From the NCBI GenBank assembly GCA_046351135.1, contig JAXLZA010000011.1, forward strand, positions 62,001 to 126,000: a stretch of DNA of 64,000 nucleotides, written 5' to 3'. Position 1 is the first letter of the stretch. Each line of letters starts with the position of its first letter. The stretch comes from UBA4427 sp046351135. Lineage in GTDB: Bacteria; Myxococcota_A; UBA9160; UBA4427. Under the pieces are notes generated by a model, which saw only the letters and a list, made by a program, of their open reading frames with translations, was not told the origin of the DNA and ran no database searches. This document shows positions 8,014 to 18,603 of this stretch, piece after piece. Position numbers and translations under genes: made by a program.

Positions 8014-8791
8014 ACTTGATCCGCCGCCCGGCAGTCCAGCCCGCATCGACGGGATAGTCGCCTCCACTGCACGACAGGCTCTCGTCCGAGGCGAGAAACA
8101 GGATCATGCGCGCGATGTCGCGGATGATCTCGATGCCGGGCCGCTTCTGGTTGTGCGGGATCACGTCGTGGGTGAAGGCGAGGGTCTTCATCGGATCGAT
8201 GCCCTCGGGCGTGAACGCGCGACGCATCGCCGGCCCGCCCGCCTCCGGACAGACCGCGTTGACGCGGATGCCGAGCTGACCGAGCTCGAGGGCCGCGACG
8301 CGGGTCAGGCCGCGCAGGGCCCACTTGGTCGGCGAGTACGCGGCGAGGCCGTTCTTCGCCGAGAGGCCGTCGACCGACGAGACGTTGACGATCGAGCCAC
8401 CCCCCGCCGCCTGCATCTCGCGGGCGACCGCCTTCATCCCGAGGAAGGGCCCCAGCGTGTTGACGCGCCAGAGGCGCTCGACCACGGCCGCCGGCGTGTC
8501 GACGAGGGCCTCGATGTGGAGCAGCCCCGCGTTGTTGACGAGCACGTTCGGCCGACCGAACCGCCTCACCGTCTCGTCCACCGCGGCAGCCCAGCTCGCC
8601 TCGTCCGTCACGTCGAGGCGCACGAAGGCCGCATCGCCTCCGATCTCCCCCGCCGTCCGGGCCCCCTCCTCCTCGAGCACGTCGGCGACGACGACCTTCG
8701 CGCCCTCCGCGGCGAAGAGGCGGGCGGTCTGCTCGCCGGTGCCGCGGGCGGCTCCGGTCACGATGGCGATCTTTCCCTCGAGTCGGGGCAT
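7988..8791 (-). CDS. Short-chain dehydrogenase/reductase
   Basis: 267 residues, a classical SDR. The NAD(P) site is KIAIVTGAARGTG (residues ~6-18), NNAG follows at ~85-88, the catalytic serine is in NVSSVDG and the active-site Tyr/Lys pair is in AAYSPTKWAL. The Asp in VVVADV at the end of beta-2 suggests NAD(H) preference. Such enzymes oxidise or reduce hydroxyl/keto groups; the substrate is unknown. ATG 8791 was chosen over an upstream in-frame start because it begins the fold (MPRLEGK) and is preceded by GGGAGAAG. The 3' end overlaps the convergent methyltransferase gene. Confidence 0.93.
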   Translation of the reverse strand: MPRLEGKIAIVTGAARGTGEQTARLFAAEGAKVVVADVLEEEGARTAGEIGGDAAFVRLDVTDEASWAAAVDETVRRFGRPNVLVNNAGLLHIEALVDTPAAVVERLWRVNTLGPFLGMKAVAREMQAAGGGSIVNVSSVDGLSAKNGLAAYSPTKWALRGLTRVAALELGQLGIRVNAVCPEAGGPAMRRAFTPEGIDPMKTLAFTHDVIPHNQKRPGIEIIRDIARMILFLASDESLSCSGGDYPVDAGWTAGRRIKFNPGYSAD

Positions 8792-8897
8792 GGCTTCTCC
8801 CTGGATAGGGCCGGGACGGTAGGCCATTCGCCGCGGGCCTCGAAACCCGGCGGCCGCCGTGGGCCGCGCGGGGCGGCCGCTCCGCGCGAATCGCCCC

Positions 8898-8903
8898 TAG
8901 AAT
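8898..8903 (+). promoter_or_regulatory. Possible -10 element (TAGAAT)
   Basis: TAGAAT, one mismatch from TATAAT, stands 30 bp upstream of the START-like gene in a GC-rich divergent gap. No good -35 hexamer is visible, so support is limited to the -10 match and position. Confidence 0.25.
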
Positions 8904-8932
8904 CGCAGCGTCCCCCGCTTCGAGGTCCCGCG

Positions 8933-9598
8933 ATGCCGCCCGGCCCGCTCGTTTCGACCCGTCCGATCCCGCCGCTCCTCATGCTGCTGCTTGCCCTGCT
9001 GGCCCTCGTCGCCCCCGCCCCGGTCCGCGCCGGATCCGAGGTCGGCACCGAAGGAGCGCCGTGGGCCCTCGCGCGCGACCGCGACGGCATCGTCGTCCAC
9101 ACCCGCCCCGTCGCCGGCTCCGGCATCGACGAGTTCCGCGGCACCGCCCTCGTCGACGCCTCCGTCGACGCGATCCGCGCCGTGCTGCGCGACGTCGACG
9201 ACTTCGAGGCGTGGTTCCCGAACACGAGCGAGTCGCGGCTGCTCGTCCGCGAGGGCCTCGTCCAGTACCAGTACACGGTCATCGACGCGCCCTGGCCGGT
9301 CTCGGATCGGGACAACGTCTTCCGGACCGAGACGACCCGGGATCCGGTGACCGGCACCGTCCGGATCGCGGTCTCCGCCGCCCCCGACCACCAGCCCGAG
9401 CACCCCGATCGGGTGCGCGTCCGCCACGCGCGCGGGCAGTGGCTGCTCGAGCCCGTCGCCCCGGCGCGCACGCGCGTCACCTTCACGATGCACCTCGATC
9501 CCGGCGGCGGGGTGCCCGACTGGCTGCTGAATGCGCGGGTCGTCGAGACGCCCTTCGAGGCGCTCACGAACCTGCGCACGCAGGTCGCGGGGCGTTAG
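8933..9598 (+). CDS. Secreted START/SRPBCC-like protein
   Basis: 221 residues. Residues 1-29 are a Sec signal peptide (hydrophobic core ending VRA). The remainder matches the START/SRPBCC helix-grip fold: WALARDRDGIVVHTRPV, FRGTALVDASVDAIRAVLRDVDDFEAWFPN, then YTVIDAPWPVSDRDNVFR, typical of StAR-related lipid-binding domains in bacteria. It probably binds a hydrophobic ligand in the periplasm; the ligand is unknown. Only 3 bp separate its stop from the next gene, suggesting co-transcription. Confidence 0.85.
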   Translation: MPPGPLVSTRPIPPLLMLLLALLALVAPAPVRAGSEVGTEGAPWALARDRDGIVVHTRPVAGSGIDEFRGTALVDASVDAIRAVLRDVDDFEAWFPNTSESRLLVREGLVQYQYTVIDAPWPVSDRDNVFRTETTRDPVTGTVRIAVSAAPDHQPEHPDRVRVRHARGQWLLEPVAPARTRVTFTMHLDPGGGVPDWLLNARVVETPFEALTNLRTQVAGR

Positions 9599-9601
9599 GC
9601 G

Positions 9602-10084
9602 ATGACGGGCGGGGCGGGTGGAAGTGCGGGCACGGGCGCGGGCGAGTGGCTCGTCGTCTACGGCTCGCTGATGCGCGGGCTCCCGGCGGCGGACGGGGCC
9701 GAGGTCGACCTGCTCGACCGCCTCGGCGTCGGCGCGGGCCTGCGCCGCATCGGCGCCTGCCGCGTGGCCGGTGCGCTCTTCGACCTCGGCGCGTATCCGG
9801 GCCTGTGTGCATCTCCGCACGCGGACGACGTCGTCTGCGGGGAGCTCCACGCGGTGCTCGATCCCGGGGTCTTCGCCGTGCTCGACCGCTTCGAGGGCTT
9901 CGACCCGGCGGATCGGGCCGGCTCCGACTATGTCCGAGAGCGCGTCGCGCTGCTCGAGCCCCGCGGCGTGTCGGCCTGGATCTACGTCTACAACCGGAGG
10001 CCCGACCCGAACCGCCGGATCGGGAGCGGAGACTGGCGCCGCCATCTGGCGGAGCGGGCCGATCCCGCGCACGATCCCCGCTGA
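9602..10084 (+). CDS. Gamma-glutamylcyclotransferase-like protein
   Basis: 160 residues. The family signature VYGSL lies at ~19-23 and forms the binding loop for the gamma-glutamyl group; the likely catalytic glutamate is in RFEGFDP (~99), followed by the DYVRERV strand. Enzymes of this fold (GGCT/AIG2-like) release 5-oxoproline from gamma-glutamyl amines or peptides; the real substrate cannot be read from sequence. The first ~14 residues are Gly/Thr-rich and disordered. It follows the START-like gene by 3 bp. Confidence 0.85.
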   Translation: MTGGAGGSAGTGAGEWLVVYGSLMRGLPAADGAEVDLLDRLGVGAGLRRIGACRVAGALFDLGAYPGLCASPHADDVVCGELHAVLDPGVFAVLDRFEGFDPADRAGSDYVRERVALLEPRGVSAWIYVYNRRPDPNRRIGSGDWRRHLAERADPAHDPR

Positions 10085-10150
10085 AGGCGCCAGCGCGGCC
10101 CGTTCCCGGCGCCCCGCTTCCCGGGGCCGACTTCGCGAGGAGCACTCGAG

Positions 10151-10531
10151 ATGGGATTCCTGATCCGCATGACGATCACCGCCCTCGGGCTCTGGCTCGC
10201 GAGCCGCTTCGTCCCGGGCGTCACGATCGAGGGCCCGCAGACCTTCCTTCTGGCCGCGCTCCTGCTCGGGGTGGTCAACGCCGTCGTGCGGCCGATCGCC
10301 TTCATCCTGACGCTGCCGATCACGCTCCTGTCCCTCGGCCTCTTCCTGTTCGTGATCAACGCGGGCATGGTCGCCCTGGTCGCGGGGCTGCTCGAGAACT
10401 TCCGCCTCGCGGGCTTCGGCTCGGCTCTCCTGACCTCGATCGTGGTCGGCCTGACCTCCTGGATCGGCAACGCCTTCATCGGCGAGAAGGGCCGCTACGA
10501 GATCGCCGTGGTCAAGCGCCGCGTCCAGTAG
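10151..10531 (+). CDS. Small membrane protein, phage-holin-4_2 / YvlD family
   Basis: 126 residues, almost all hydrophobic, with about four membrane helices (residues ~3-19, 30-52, 57-80, 92-110). The conserved core NAVVRPIAFILTLPITLLSLGLF identifies the YvlD/holin-4_2 family, which despite the name is a common bacterial inner-membrane protein of unknown role. GAGGAGCAC precedes ATG 10151. There are no phage genes nearby, so lysis is unlikely. Confidence 0.9.
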   Translation: MGFLIRMTITALGLWLASRFVPGVTIEGPQTFLLAALLLGVVNAVVRPIAFILTLPITLLSLGLFLFVINAGMVALVAGLLENFRLAGFGSALLTSIVVGLTSWIGNAFIGEKGRYEIAVVKRRVQ

Positions 10532-10590
10532 CCGGGACCGGGCGCGACACCGCCTTCGCCCGCCGCCGCCATGGATGCGCGGGCCTGGAT

Positions 10591-10599
10591 TGGTACAGT
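10591..10599 (+). promoter_or_regulatory. Possible extended -10 (TGGTACAGT)
   Basis: TGGTACAGT fits a TGn-TACAGT extended -10 and stands 29 bp upstream of the chosen start of the sterol-desaturase-family gene. No -35 is recognisable. Confidence 0.3.
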
Positions 10600-10627
10600 G
10601 CGGAGGAGTCCAACACAGGATCGCCGC

Positions 10628-11515
10628 ATGCTCGACAAGCTCGCCTCGTGGCTCTTCTTTCCCGTCGTCCTGGTCGTCTCGCTCGTCGCGGGCAACAACC
10701 TGATCGAGGCCGGCGTCCCGACGGTGCCGGTGATGATCGGCTCGGCGTTCACGGTCTTCGCCGCCGAGCGGCTCTTCCCGAATCTCCCGAGCTGGAATCA
10801 CTCCCATCACGACGTGCTCGTCGACGTCTGCCACGCGGTGACGGTGTCGATCACGTCCTTCTCGACCGCGACCTTCGTCCCGAAGCTGCTCGCGCCGGCC
10901 GCCGCCTGGACGGCGGGCTTCGGCACCGCCGCGCTCTGGCCCGCCGACGCCTCGCTGCTGCTCCAGCTGCCACTGGCGATGGTGGTGGGCGAGCTCTTCC
11001 AGTACTGGAGCCATCGCCTCTCCCATACCTGGGAGCCCTTCTGGCGCCTCCACGCGACGCACCACAGCGCCCCGCGCCTCTATTTCTTCAACGCGGCCCG
11101 CTTCCATCCCCTCGACATCCTGGTCGACACGACCGCCGGCCTGATCCCGCTGACGCTGCTCGGGACCCCGCACAAGGTCATGCTGCTCTTCGCGCTGACG
11201 ACGTCGGTGCTCGGCTACCTGCAGCACTCGAACGTGCGGGTCGCGCTGGGCCCCCTCAACTACGTGTTCTCGATGGCCGAGCTCCACCGCTGGCACCACG
11301 CCAAGAACCTGGACGAGGCCAACACGAACTACGGCTCGAACCTGATCCTCTGGGATCTCCTGTTCGGGACGTTCTTCTGGCCTCGGGATCGCAAGCCGCC
11401 GGAGACGATCGGGATTCCCGATCTCGCGGCCTTCCCGATGACCTATCTCGGCCAGCTCGCCTCGCCGTTCCGCTGGCGGAAGATCCAGGCGGAAAGTCGG
11501 GCTGCGGCACAGTGA
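10628..11515 (+). CDS. Sterol desaturase / fatty acid hydroxylase family protein
   Basis: 295 residues with about four to five membrane helices. The di-iron histidine boxes are intact: HRLSH, then HATHHS, and a third HRWHH near the C terminus, as in the membrane-bound fatty-acid hydroxylase superfamily. These enzymes hydroxylate or desaturate lipid-like substrates at the cytoplasmic membrane face using O2. The exact substrate is unknown. ATG 10628 is chosen because MLDKLASWLFFPVV begins the first membrane helix; an in-frame ATG at 10571 would add an arginine-rich leader with no ribosome site. Confidence 0.92.
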   Translation: MLDKLASWLFFPVVLVVSLVAGNNLIEAGVPTVPVMIGSAFTVFAAERLFPNLPSWNHSHHDVLVDVCHAVTVSITSFSTATFVPKLLAPAAAWTAGFGTAALWPADASLLLQLPLAMVVGELFQYWSHRLSHTWEPFWRLHATHHSAPRLYFFNAARFHPLDILVDTTAGLIPLTLLGTPHKVMLLFALTTSVLGYLQHSNVRVALGPLNYVFSMAELHRWHHAKNLDEANTNYGSNLILWDLLFGTFFWPRDRKPPETIGIPDLAAFPMTYLGQLASPFRWRKIQAESRAAAQ

Positions 11516-11585
11516 CTCCGACCCCGCGGGTTCTGCTTTCCCCTATTGACGCTCGCTGCCGCCACAGCGATTCTGCCGGCCCTTC

Positions 11586-12779
11586 ATGAGCGCGCCCGCA
11601 GCTTCATCGAATGGCCGCGTCCTCGCGTGGCTGGTCATCTCCCTGGCCATGCCGCTTCCGTGGCTGTTTTCCGCAGAGGGATCCCTGGGCCATGTCGCGA
11701 TCGCGGCGTGGACCGGCATCGCGATCGTCGGGGCCGCCTTCCTGCTCTCCTGGTCGGTCGAGCTCGGCGAGCAGGATCTGCCCCAGTCCTTCGCGCTGCT
11801 GGTGCTCGCCCTCGTCTCGGTGCTGCCCGAGTACGCCGTCGACCTGACCTTCGCGATCAAGGCAGCGAAGGATCCGAGCTACGCCCACTACGCCGTCGCG
11901 AACATGACGGGCGCCAACCGCCTCCTGATCGGCCTCGGCTGGACCTCGGTCGTGCTCGTGGCCTGCTGGCGTGCCCGGAGCAATTCGCTCGTGATCCCGG
12001 TCCACCACAACCTGGAGATGCGCTTCCTCCTCTACTCGACGCTCTACTCCTTCACGATCCCGTTGAAGGGGGAGCTCAACGTCCTCGATGCCGCGGTGCT
12101 GCTGATGCTCTTCATCGCCTACGTCGTCGCCGCCACGAAGGGCCACCACGGGGAGTCCGAGCTCGTCGGACCCGCGGCCTGGATCGACGCCCGGACCAGC
12201 ACCAACGGCCGCCGGGCAGTGGCGATCTTCCTCCTCTTCTATGCCGCCTTCGCGATCTTCATGTCCGCCGAGCCCTTCGCCGAGAGCCTGGTCGAGCTGG
12301 GCCACGGTCTGCCCATCGACGAGTTCCTGCTGGTCCAGTGGATCGCACCGCTCGCCTCGGAGTCGCCGGAGTTCCTGGTCGCGCTGATGTTCGCCTGGCG
12401 CATGCGCGGCGACCTGGGCATCGGGGCGCTGATCTCGTCCAAGGTCAACCAGTGGACCCTGCTGGTGGGGGCCCTGCCCGTCGCGTTCATGATCGCGTCC
12501 GGCGGCTGGAGCGGCCTGCCCCTCGACGCCCGCCAGTCGGAGGAGCTCTTCCTGACCTCGGCCCAGTCGCTGCTCGCGACGGCGATCATCATCGACCTCG
12601 ACTTCTCCCGCCTCGAGGCGATCGTGCTGACGGGCCTGTTCGGGGTCCAGCTCGTCTTCCCCGACGCCGAGGTCCGGCTGGCCTTCGGCGTCCTGTACCT
12701 GGTGATCTGCGTGGGCCTGCTGGTCCATTCCAGGAGCCGCCGTCAAGCTTTCCTGGCCCTGCTCCGATACCGCGGCTGA
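11586..12779 (+). CDS. Sodium/calcium exchanger (CaCA) family transporter
   Basis: 397 residues with roughly ten to eleven membrane helices in two halves. The paired alpha-repeats are visible: SVLPEYAVDLTFAIKAAKD...NMTGANR in the first half and LASESPEFLVALMFAWRMRG...SSKVNQW in the second, each with the conserved Pro-Glu that binds cation in CaCA exchangers. It would exchange Ca2+ or another divalent cation for Na+ or H+. The central loop (~195-215) is short, so there is no large regulatory domain. It is the first of four tandem transporter genes. Confidence 0.87.
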   Translation: MSAPAASSNGRVLAWLVISLAMPLPWLFSAEGSLGHVAIAAWTGIAIVGAAFLLSWSVELGEQDLPQSFALLVLALVSVLPEYAVDLTFAIKAAKDPSYAHYAVANMTGANRLLIGLGWTSVVLVACWRARSNSLVIPVHHNLEMRFLLYSTLYSFTIPLKGELNVLDAAVLLMLFIAYVVAATKGHHGESELVGPAAWIDARTSTNGRRAVAIFLLFYAAFAIFMSAEPFAESLVELGHGLPIDEFLLVQWIAPLASESPEFLVALMFAWRMRGDLGIGALISSKVNQWTLLVGALPVAFMIASGGWSGLPLDARQSEELFLTSAQSLLATAIIIDLDFSRLEAIVLTGLFGVQLVFPDAEVRLAFGVLYLVICVGLLVHSRSRRQAFLALLRYRG

Positions 12780-12809
12780 CTTTCGCCACGCTCGAGATCG
12801 GAGGGCGCC

Positions 12810-14213
12810 TTGGCCGGACCGCTCCTCGCCCGCAAGACCCTGACCGCCTTCGAGACCGACCTCGCCCGCGAGGGCCGCTCGCTTCGTCGTGCGCTGGGCG
12901 CCCTCGACCTGGTCCTGCTCGGCATCGGCTGCATCATCGGGACCGGCATCTTCGTGCTGACCGGCGTCGCCGCCGTCCACCACGCGGGGCCGGCGGTGAT
13001 CGCGTCGTACGCGATCGCCGGGATCGTCTGCGCGCTGGCGGCACTGTGTTATTCGGAGTTCGCGACGATGCTCCCGATCTCGGGGAGCGCCTACAGCTAC
13101 GCCTACGCGACGATGGGCGAGCTCGTCGCCTGGATCATCGGCTGGGACCTGATCCTCGAGTACGCCCTCGCGGCGAGCGCCGTCGCCGTCGGCTGGTCGG
13201 GCTACGTCCGCGACATCCTGCTGGGCTTCGGGATCGAGATCCCGACGGCGATCGCGGGCTCGCCGGGGACGCTGCCGGGGGCGGTGTTCAACCTGCCGGC
13301 GTTCCTGATCCTGCTGCTCATGACGGCGCTGCTCGTCGTCGGGATCCGGGAGAGCGCGCGGGCGAATGCGGTGATCGTCGCGATCAAGCTCTTCGTCGTC
13401 CTCTTCGTGATCGGCGTCGGGGGCTTCTACGTCGCCCCCGAGAACTGGACGCCCTTCGCCCCCTTCGGCTTCGACGGCATCGTCTCCGGCGCCGCCACCG
13501 TCTTCTTCGCCTACATCGGCTTCGACGCCGTCACGACCGCCGCCGAGGAGTCGCGCAATCCCGAGCGCGACATGACGATCGGCATCGTGGGCTCCCTCGC
13601 CGCCTGCACCGTCCTCTATCTCGCCGTCGCTGCCGTCGTGACCGGCATGGTCCCCCTCGGCGAGATCGACACCTCGGCCCCCGTCGCCCAGGCCTTCCGC
13701 CGCCAGGGCCTCGACTGGGCCGGCGGGCTGATCTCGGCGGGGGCGATCGCGGGGCTCTCGAGCGTGCTGCTCGTGCTGCTGCTCGGCCAGTCGCGGATCT
13801 TCTTCTCGATGTCCCGGGACGGACTGCTGCCCGGCCTCTTCTCGGCGGTCCACCCGCGCTTCGGCACGCCCCACGTCGCCACGATCGGCGTCGGCCTCAT
13901 CGTCGCCGTCATCGCCGGCTTCGTGCCGCTCAAGGAGCTCGCCGAGCTCGCCAACATCGGGACGCTCTTCGCCTTCGTCGTGGTCTCGCTGGGCATCCTG
14001 ATCCTGCGCCGCAGCGAGCCCGACCGAAGGCGACCCTTCCGCACGCCGTGGGTCCCGCTGGTCCCGCTGCTCGCCGCCGCCGGCTCCTTCTGGCTGATGC
14101 GCGCCCTGCCCGTCGAGACCTGGATCCGATTCGTCGTCTGGCTCGCGCTGGGACTCGTCGTCTACTTCGGCTATAGCCGCCACCACAGCCACGTCGGTCG
14201 CGCGGGCAATTAG
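12810..14213 (+). CDS. APC-superfamily amino acid permease (CAT-like)
   Basis: 467 residues, about twelve membrane helices, the normal size for cationic-amino-acid-transporter-type permeases. LLGIGCIIGTGIFVLTG is the diagnostic unwound first helix, and FFAYIGFDAVTTAAEESRNP is the conserved helix-6/loop motif. It should import amino acids by proton or sodium symport; specificity cannot be set. The TTG start at 12810 is preceded by GGAGGG with proper spacing. It lies 30 bp after the exchanger gene and 39 bp before the SLC13 gene, so one transcript is likely. Confidence 0.93.
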   Translation: MAGPLLARKTLTAFETDLAREGRSLRRALGALDLVLLGIGCIIGTGIFVLTGVAAVHHAGPAVIASYAIAGIVCALAALCYSEFATMLPISGSAYSYAYATMGELVAWIIGWDLILEYALAASAVAVGWSGYVRDILLGFGIEIPTAIAGSPGTLPGAVFNLPAFLILLLMTALLVVGIRESARANAVIVAIKLFVVLFVIGVGGFYVAPENWTPFAPFGFDGIVSGAATVFFAYIGFDAVTTAAEESRNPERDMTIGIVGSLAACTVLYLAVAAVVTGMVPLGEIDTSAPVAQAFRRQGLDWAGGLISAGAIAGLSSVLLVLLLGQSRIFFSMSRDGLLPGLFSAVHPRFGTPHVATIGVGLIVAVIAGFVPLKELAELANIGTLFAFVVVSLGILILRRSEPDRRRPFRTPWVPLVPLLAAAGSFWLMRALPVETWIRFVVWLALGLVVYFGYSRHHSHVGRAGN

Positions 14214-14252
14214 GCGGACCCGCGCGGACCGCGAGGTCGACGGAGCCCGCCG

Positions 14253-15731
14253 ATGAGCCAGCCGCAGCACGCCGAGGCGCCCGCCATCCGCCCGCTGCGG
14301 GCGGCGCTCGGTGCGGCGCTCTTCTTCGGCCTCTGGCTCCTCGATACGCCGCTGCGCGACGCCAGCGGCGCCGACGGCCGCGCGGCGCTCGCCGCCGCGC
14401 TGACGGCGTGCATGGCGTTCTGGTGGATCGCCGAGGCGCTGCCGATGTACTGGACGGCCTGCCTGCCGCTGGTCGTGATCCCGCTGTCGACGATCCACGG
14501 CGAGGGCTTCGCGGCGAACGCCTCCGCCGCGGTGCTCCCGTACCTCGATCCCTACGTCTTCCTCTTTCTCGGCGGCATGGGAATCGCGGCGGCGATGCAG
14601 CAGTGGAAGCTCCATCGCCGCATCGCCCTCTCGATCATGAGCGCCGTCGGAACCGAGCCCCGCCGGCTGCTGCTCGGCATGCTGCTCGCCACGGCCTTCG
14701 TCTCGCTCTGGATCTCGAACACCGCGACCGCCGCCATGATGTTCCCGATCGGCCTCGCGATCCTCGCCGAGTTCGAGCACCAGTCCGGCCGCCGCCTCGC
14801 CGGCTACGGCGCGGCCCTGATGCTCGCGATCGCCTACGCCGCGAACCTCGGGGGCACCGGCACCAAGATCGGCACCGTCCCCTCCGCCCAGCTCTCGGGC
14901 TTCCTCGCCCAGCGCGGCGAGGAGGTCGCGTTCCTCGACTTCATGCTCCTCGGCGTCCCCTTCGCCGGCGTCTTCCTGCTCGTCGTCTGGGCCGCCCTCT
15001 GGCGGATGGGGCGCGCCGATGCCCCGGCCGACGGCGCCGGTCTCCACGCCCTCGAGGCCGAGCGCGCCCGGCTCGGGGCGATGCAGCGCGCGGAGTGGGT
15101 CGTGCTCGCCGTCTTCCTCGCCGCGGCCCTGCTCTGGATGTTCGGCCACCCGATCACCGCCGCCCTGCGCGCGCGCGGCCTGCCGGCCTCGACCGCGCTG
15201 GTCGAGGCGACGGTGGCGATCACGGCGAGCCTCCTGCTGATGGCGATCCGGGTGGGCGGGCGGGCGGTGCTCGAGCCGGCCTCGCTGCGGGGGCTGCAGT
15301 GGAAGACGCTGCTCCTGATCGGCGGCGGCTTCTCGATGGCCGAGGCGATCTCGGGCTCGGGGCTCTCGGACTGGCTCGGGACCCACATCGCGGGCCTGCG
15401 CCACGTCGCGCCCCTGCCCCAGCTCGTGCTGGTCAGCCTGACGACGGTCGCGCTGTCGGCCTTCGCCTCGAACGCGGCGACGATCGCCGTCCTGCTGCCG
15501 ATCCTCGCGACCACCGTCGCCCCCGCCCAGATCGACCCGATCCTCTTCGCCGCGACCTTCGCCGCCTCCTGCGACTTCGCGCTGCCGGCGGGCACGCCGC
15601 CCAACGCGATCGTCTTCGGCTCGGGCTACGTCTCGATCCCGCAGATGGCGCGGACGGGCGTCGTGCTCGACGGGCTCGCCGCCGTCTGGGCGGCGCTCTG
15701 GTGCGGACTGATGGTGCCCCTCGTGCGCTGA
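14253..15731 (+). CDS. SLC13/DASS-family anion transporter
   Basis: 492 residues with about eleven to twelve membrane helices. The two Ser-Asn-Thr-type motifs that bind Na+ and carboxylate or sulfate in this family are present as WISNTATAAMM and AFASNAATIA, and the C-terminal signature PAGTPPNAIVFGSGYV is intact. Family members import di/tricarboxylates, sulfate or phosphate with sodium. The substrate is undetermined; dicarboxylate is the commonest for this subgroup. ATG 14253 follows a GGAG-containing leader. Confidence 0.93.
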   Translation: MSQPQHAEAPAIRPLRAALGAALFFGLWLLDTPLRDASGADGRAALAAALTACMAFWWIAEALPMYWTACLPLVVIPLSTIHGEGFAANASAAVLPYLDPYVFLFLGGMGIAAAMQQWKLHRRIALSIMSAVGTEPRRLLLGMLLATAFVSLWISNTATAAMMFPIGLAILAEFEHQSGRRLAGYGAALMLAIAYAANLGGTGTKIGTVPSAQLSGFLAQRGEEVAFLDFMLLGVPFAGVFLLVVWAALWRMGRADAPADGAGLHALEAERARLGAMQRAEWVVLAVFLAAALLWMFGHPITAALRARGLPASTALVEATVAITASLLLMAIRVGGRAVLEPASLRGLQWKTLLLIGGGFSMAEAISGSGLSDWLGTHIAGLRHVAPLPQLVLVSLTTVALSAFASNAATIAVLLPILATTVAPAQIDPILFAATFAASCDFALPAGTPPNAIVFGSGYVSIPQMARTGVVLDGLAAVWAALWCGLMVPLVR

Positions 15732-15888
15732 GCCGCGCGGCGCCGCGGGCCGCCCCCGGCTGGCCCGTCCCGAAGCGCCGTTCGTGGCCCGCGACCGGCT
15801 CGAGGCCTTGCTGCCCCCCGCCCGGCTGGCAACAATGCGAGCGGTTCACGGCCACGCCGGCCTCGACCGGCACGATCGGAGGCGGACG

Positions 15889-18087
<2,199 letters not shown>

Positions 18088-18190
18088 GCGGCCGCGGCGC
18101 CGGGCGCACGATCTTCTGCTAGGCTCGCCCCATCCCCCGATGTCGCGCGCAGCGACGGCCAGGCCGTGCGCCGTGCGCCGGGGGAACGCC

Positions 18191-18508
18191 ATGGCGGGTC
18201 GCCGCGGAAACTACTTCTATCTCGGGCTCATCGCGTTCGTCGTCGCCGCCGGCTGGCTCGGCGTCCGGATCTTCGGAACCGGTCCCGGGCGCCCGTTCAG
18301 CGAGGGCGACCTCGCCGCGATGTTCCGCGAGATCGAGCTGAAGCCGATCGCCCTGATGGAGATCGACTTCGACGTGTTCCGGTCGACGAAGCGCTTCGCC
18401 CCGATCCGCGCCCAGGTCCGCCACGCCGACGAGATGGAGCTCGCCCTCGTCCACAATCGCAACGAGCTGCTCACGGCGGCCGAGTCGCGCGTGCTCGAGA
18501 CGCCGTAG
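18191..18508 (+). CDS. Small single-pass membrane protein, unknown
   Basis: 105 residues. One membrane helix (~9-28, YFYLGLIAFVVAAGWLGVRIF) is followed by a soluble ~75-residue part with LKPIALMEIDFDVFRSTKRF. No family is recognised. ATG 18191 is preceded by GGGGAAC and begins right before the helix, so longer versions using upstream starts were rejected. It is convergent with the PEP-CTERM gene, with a stem-loop after its stop. Confidence 0.65.
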   Translation: MAGRRGNYFYLGLIAFVVAAGWLGVRIFGTGPGRPFSEGDLAAMFREIELKPIALMEIDFDVFRSTKRFAPIRAQVRHADEMELALVHNRNELLTAAESRVLETP

Positions 18509-18511
18509 CGC

Positions 18512-18536
18512 GGCGATCCCGCGGCGCGGGACCGCC
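18512..18536. terminator. Stem-loop between convergent genes
   Basis: An inverted repeat GGCGATCCCGC / GCGGGACCGCC with a 3-base loop (one A-C mismatch) lies just after the stop of the small membrane protein gene and before the convergent PEP-CTERM gene. There is no T tract on either strand, so it could be a bidirectional terminator or merely an mRNA-stabilising hairpin. Confidence 0.4.
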
Positions 18537-18603
18537 GAAGCCGGGTGAGCGCCCCTTCGGTCCGACGTCCAGGATCGATGGCAGCGCGAGACCGCCGTTC
18601 GCC

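Noticed and set aside
11604..15404. Minus-strand open frame of 1266 codons across the transporter genes
   Set aside because: It is the antisense shadow of three well-supported membrane protein genes; the translation is low-complexity Asp/Arg/Gly/Glu-rich with no domain, as expected in very GC-rich DNA.
15780..15840. GGCTCGAGGCCTTGCTG upstream of cstA as a sigma-54 promoter
   Set aside because: GG and GC are separated by 11 bp rather than the required 10, and the TGGCAC part is poor.
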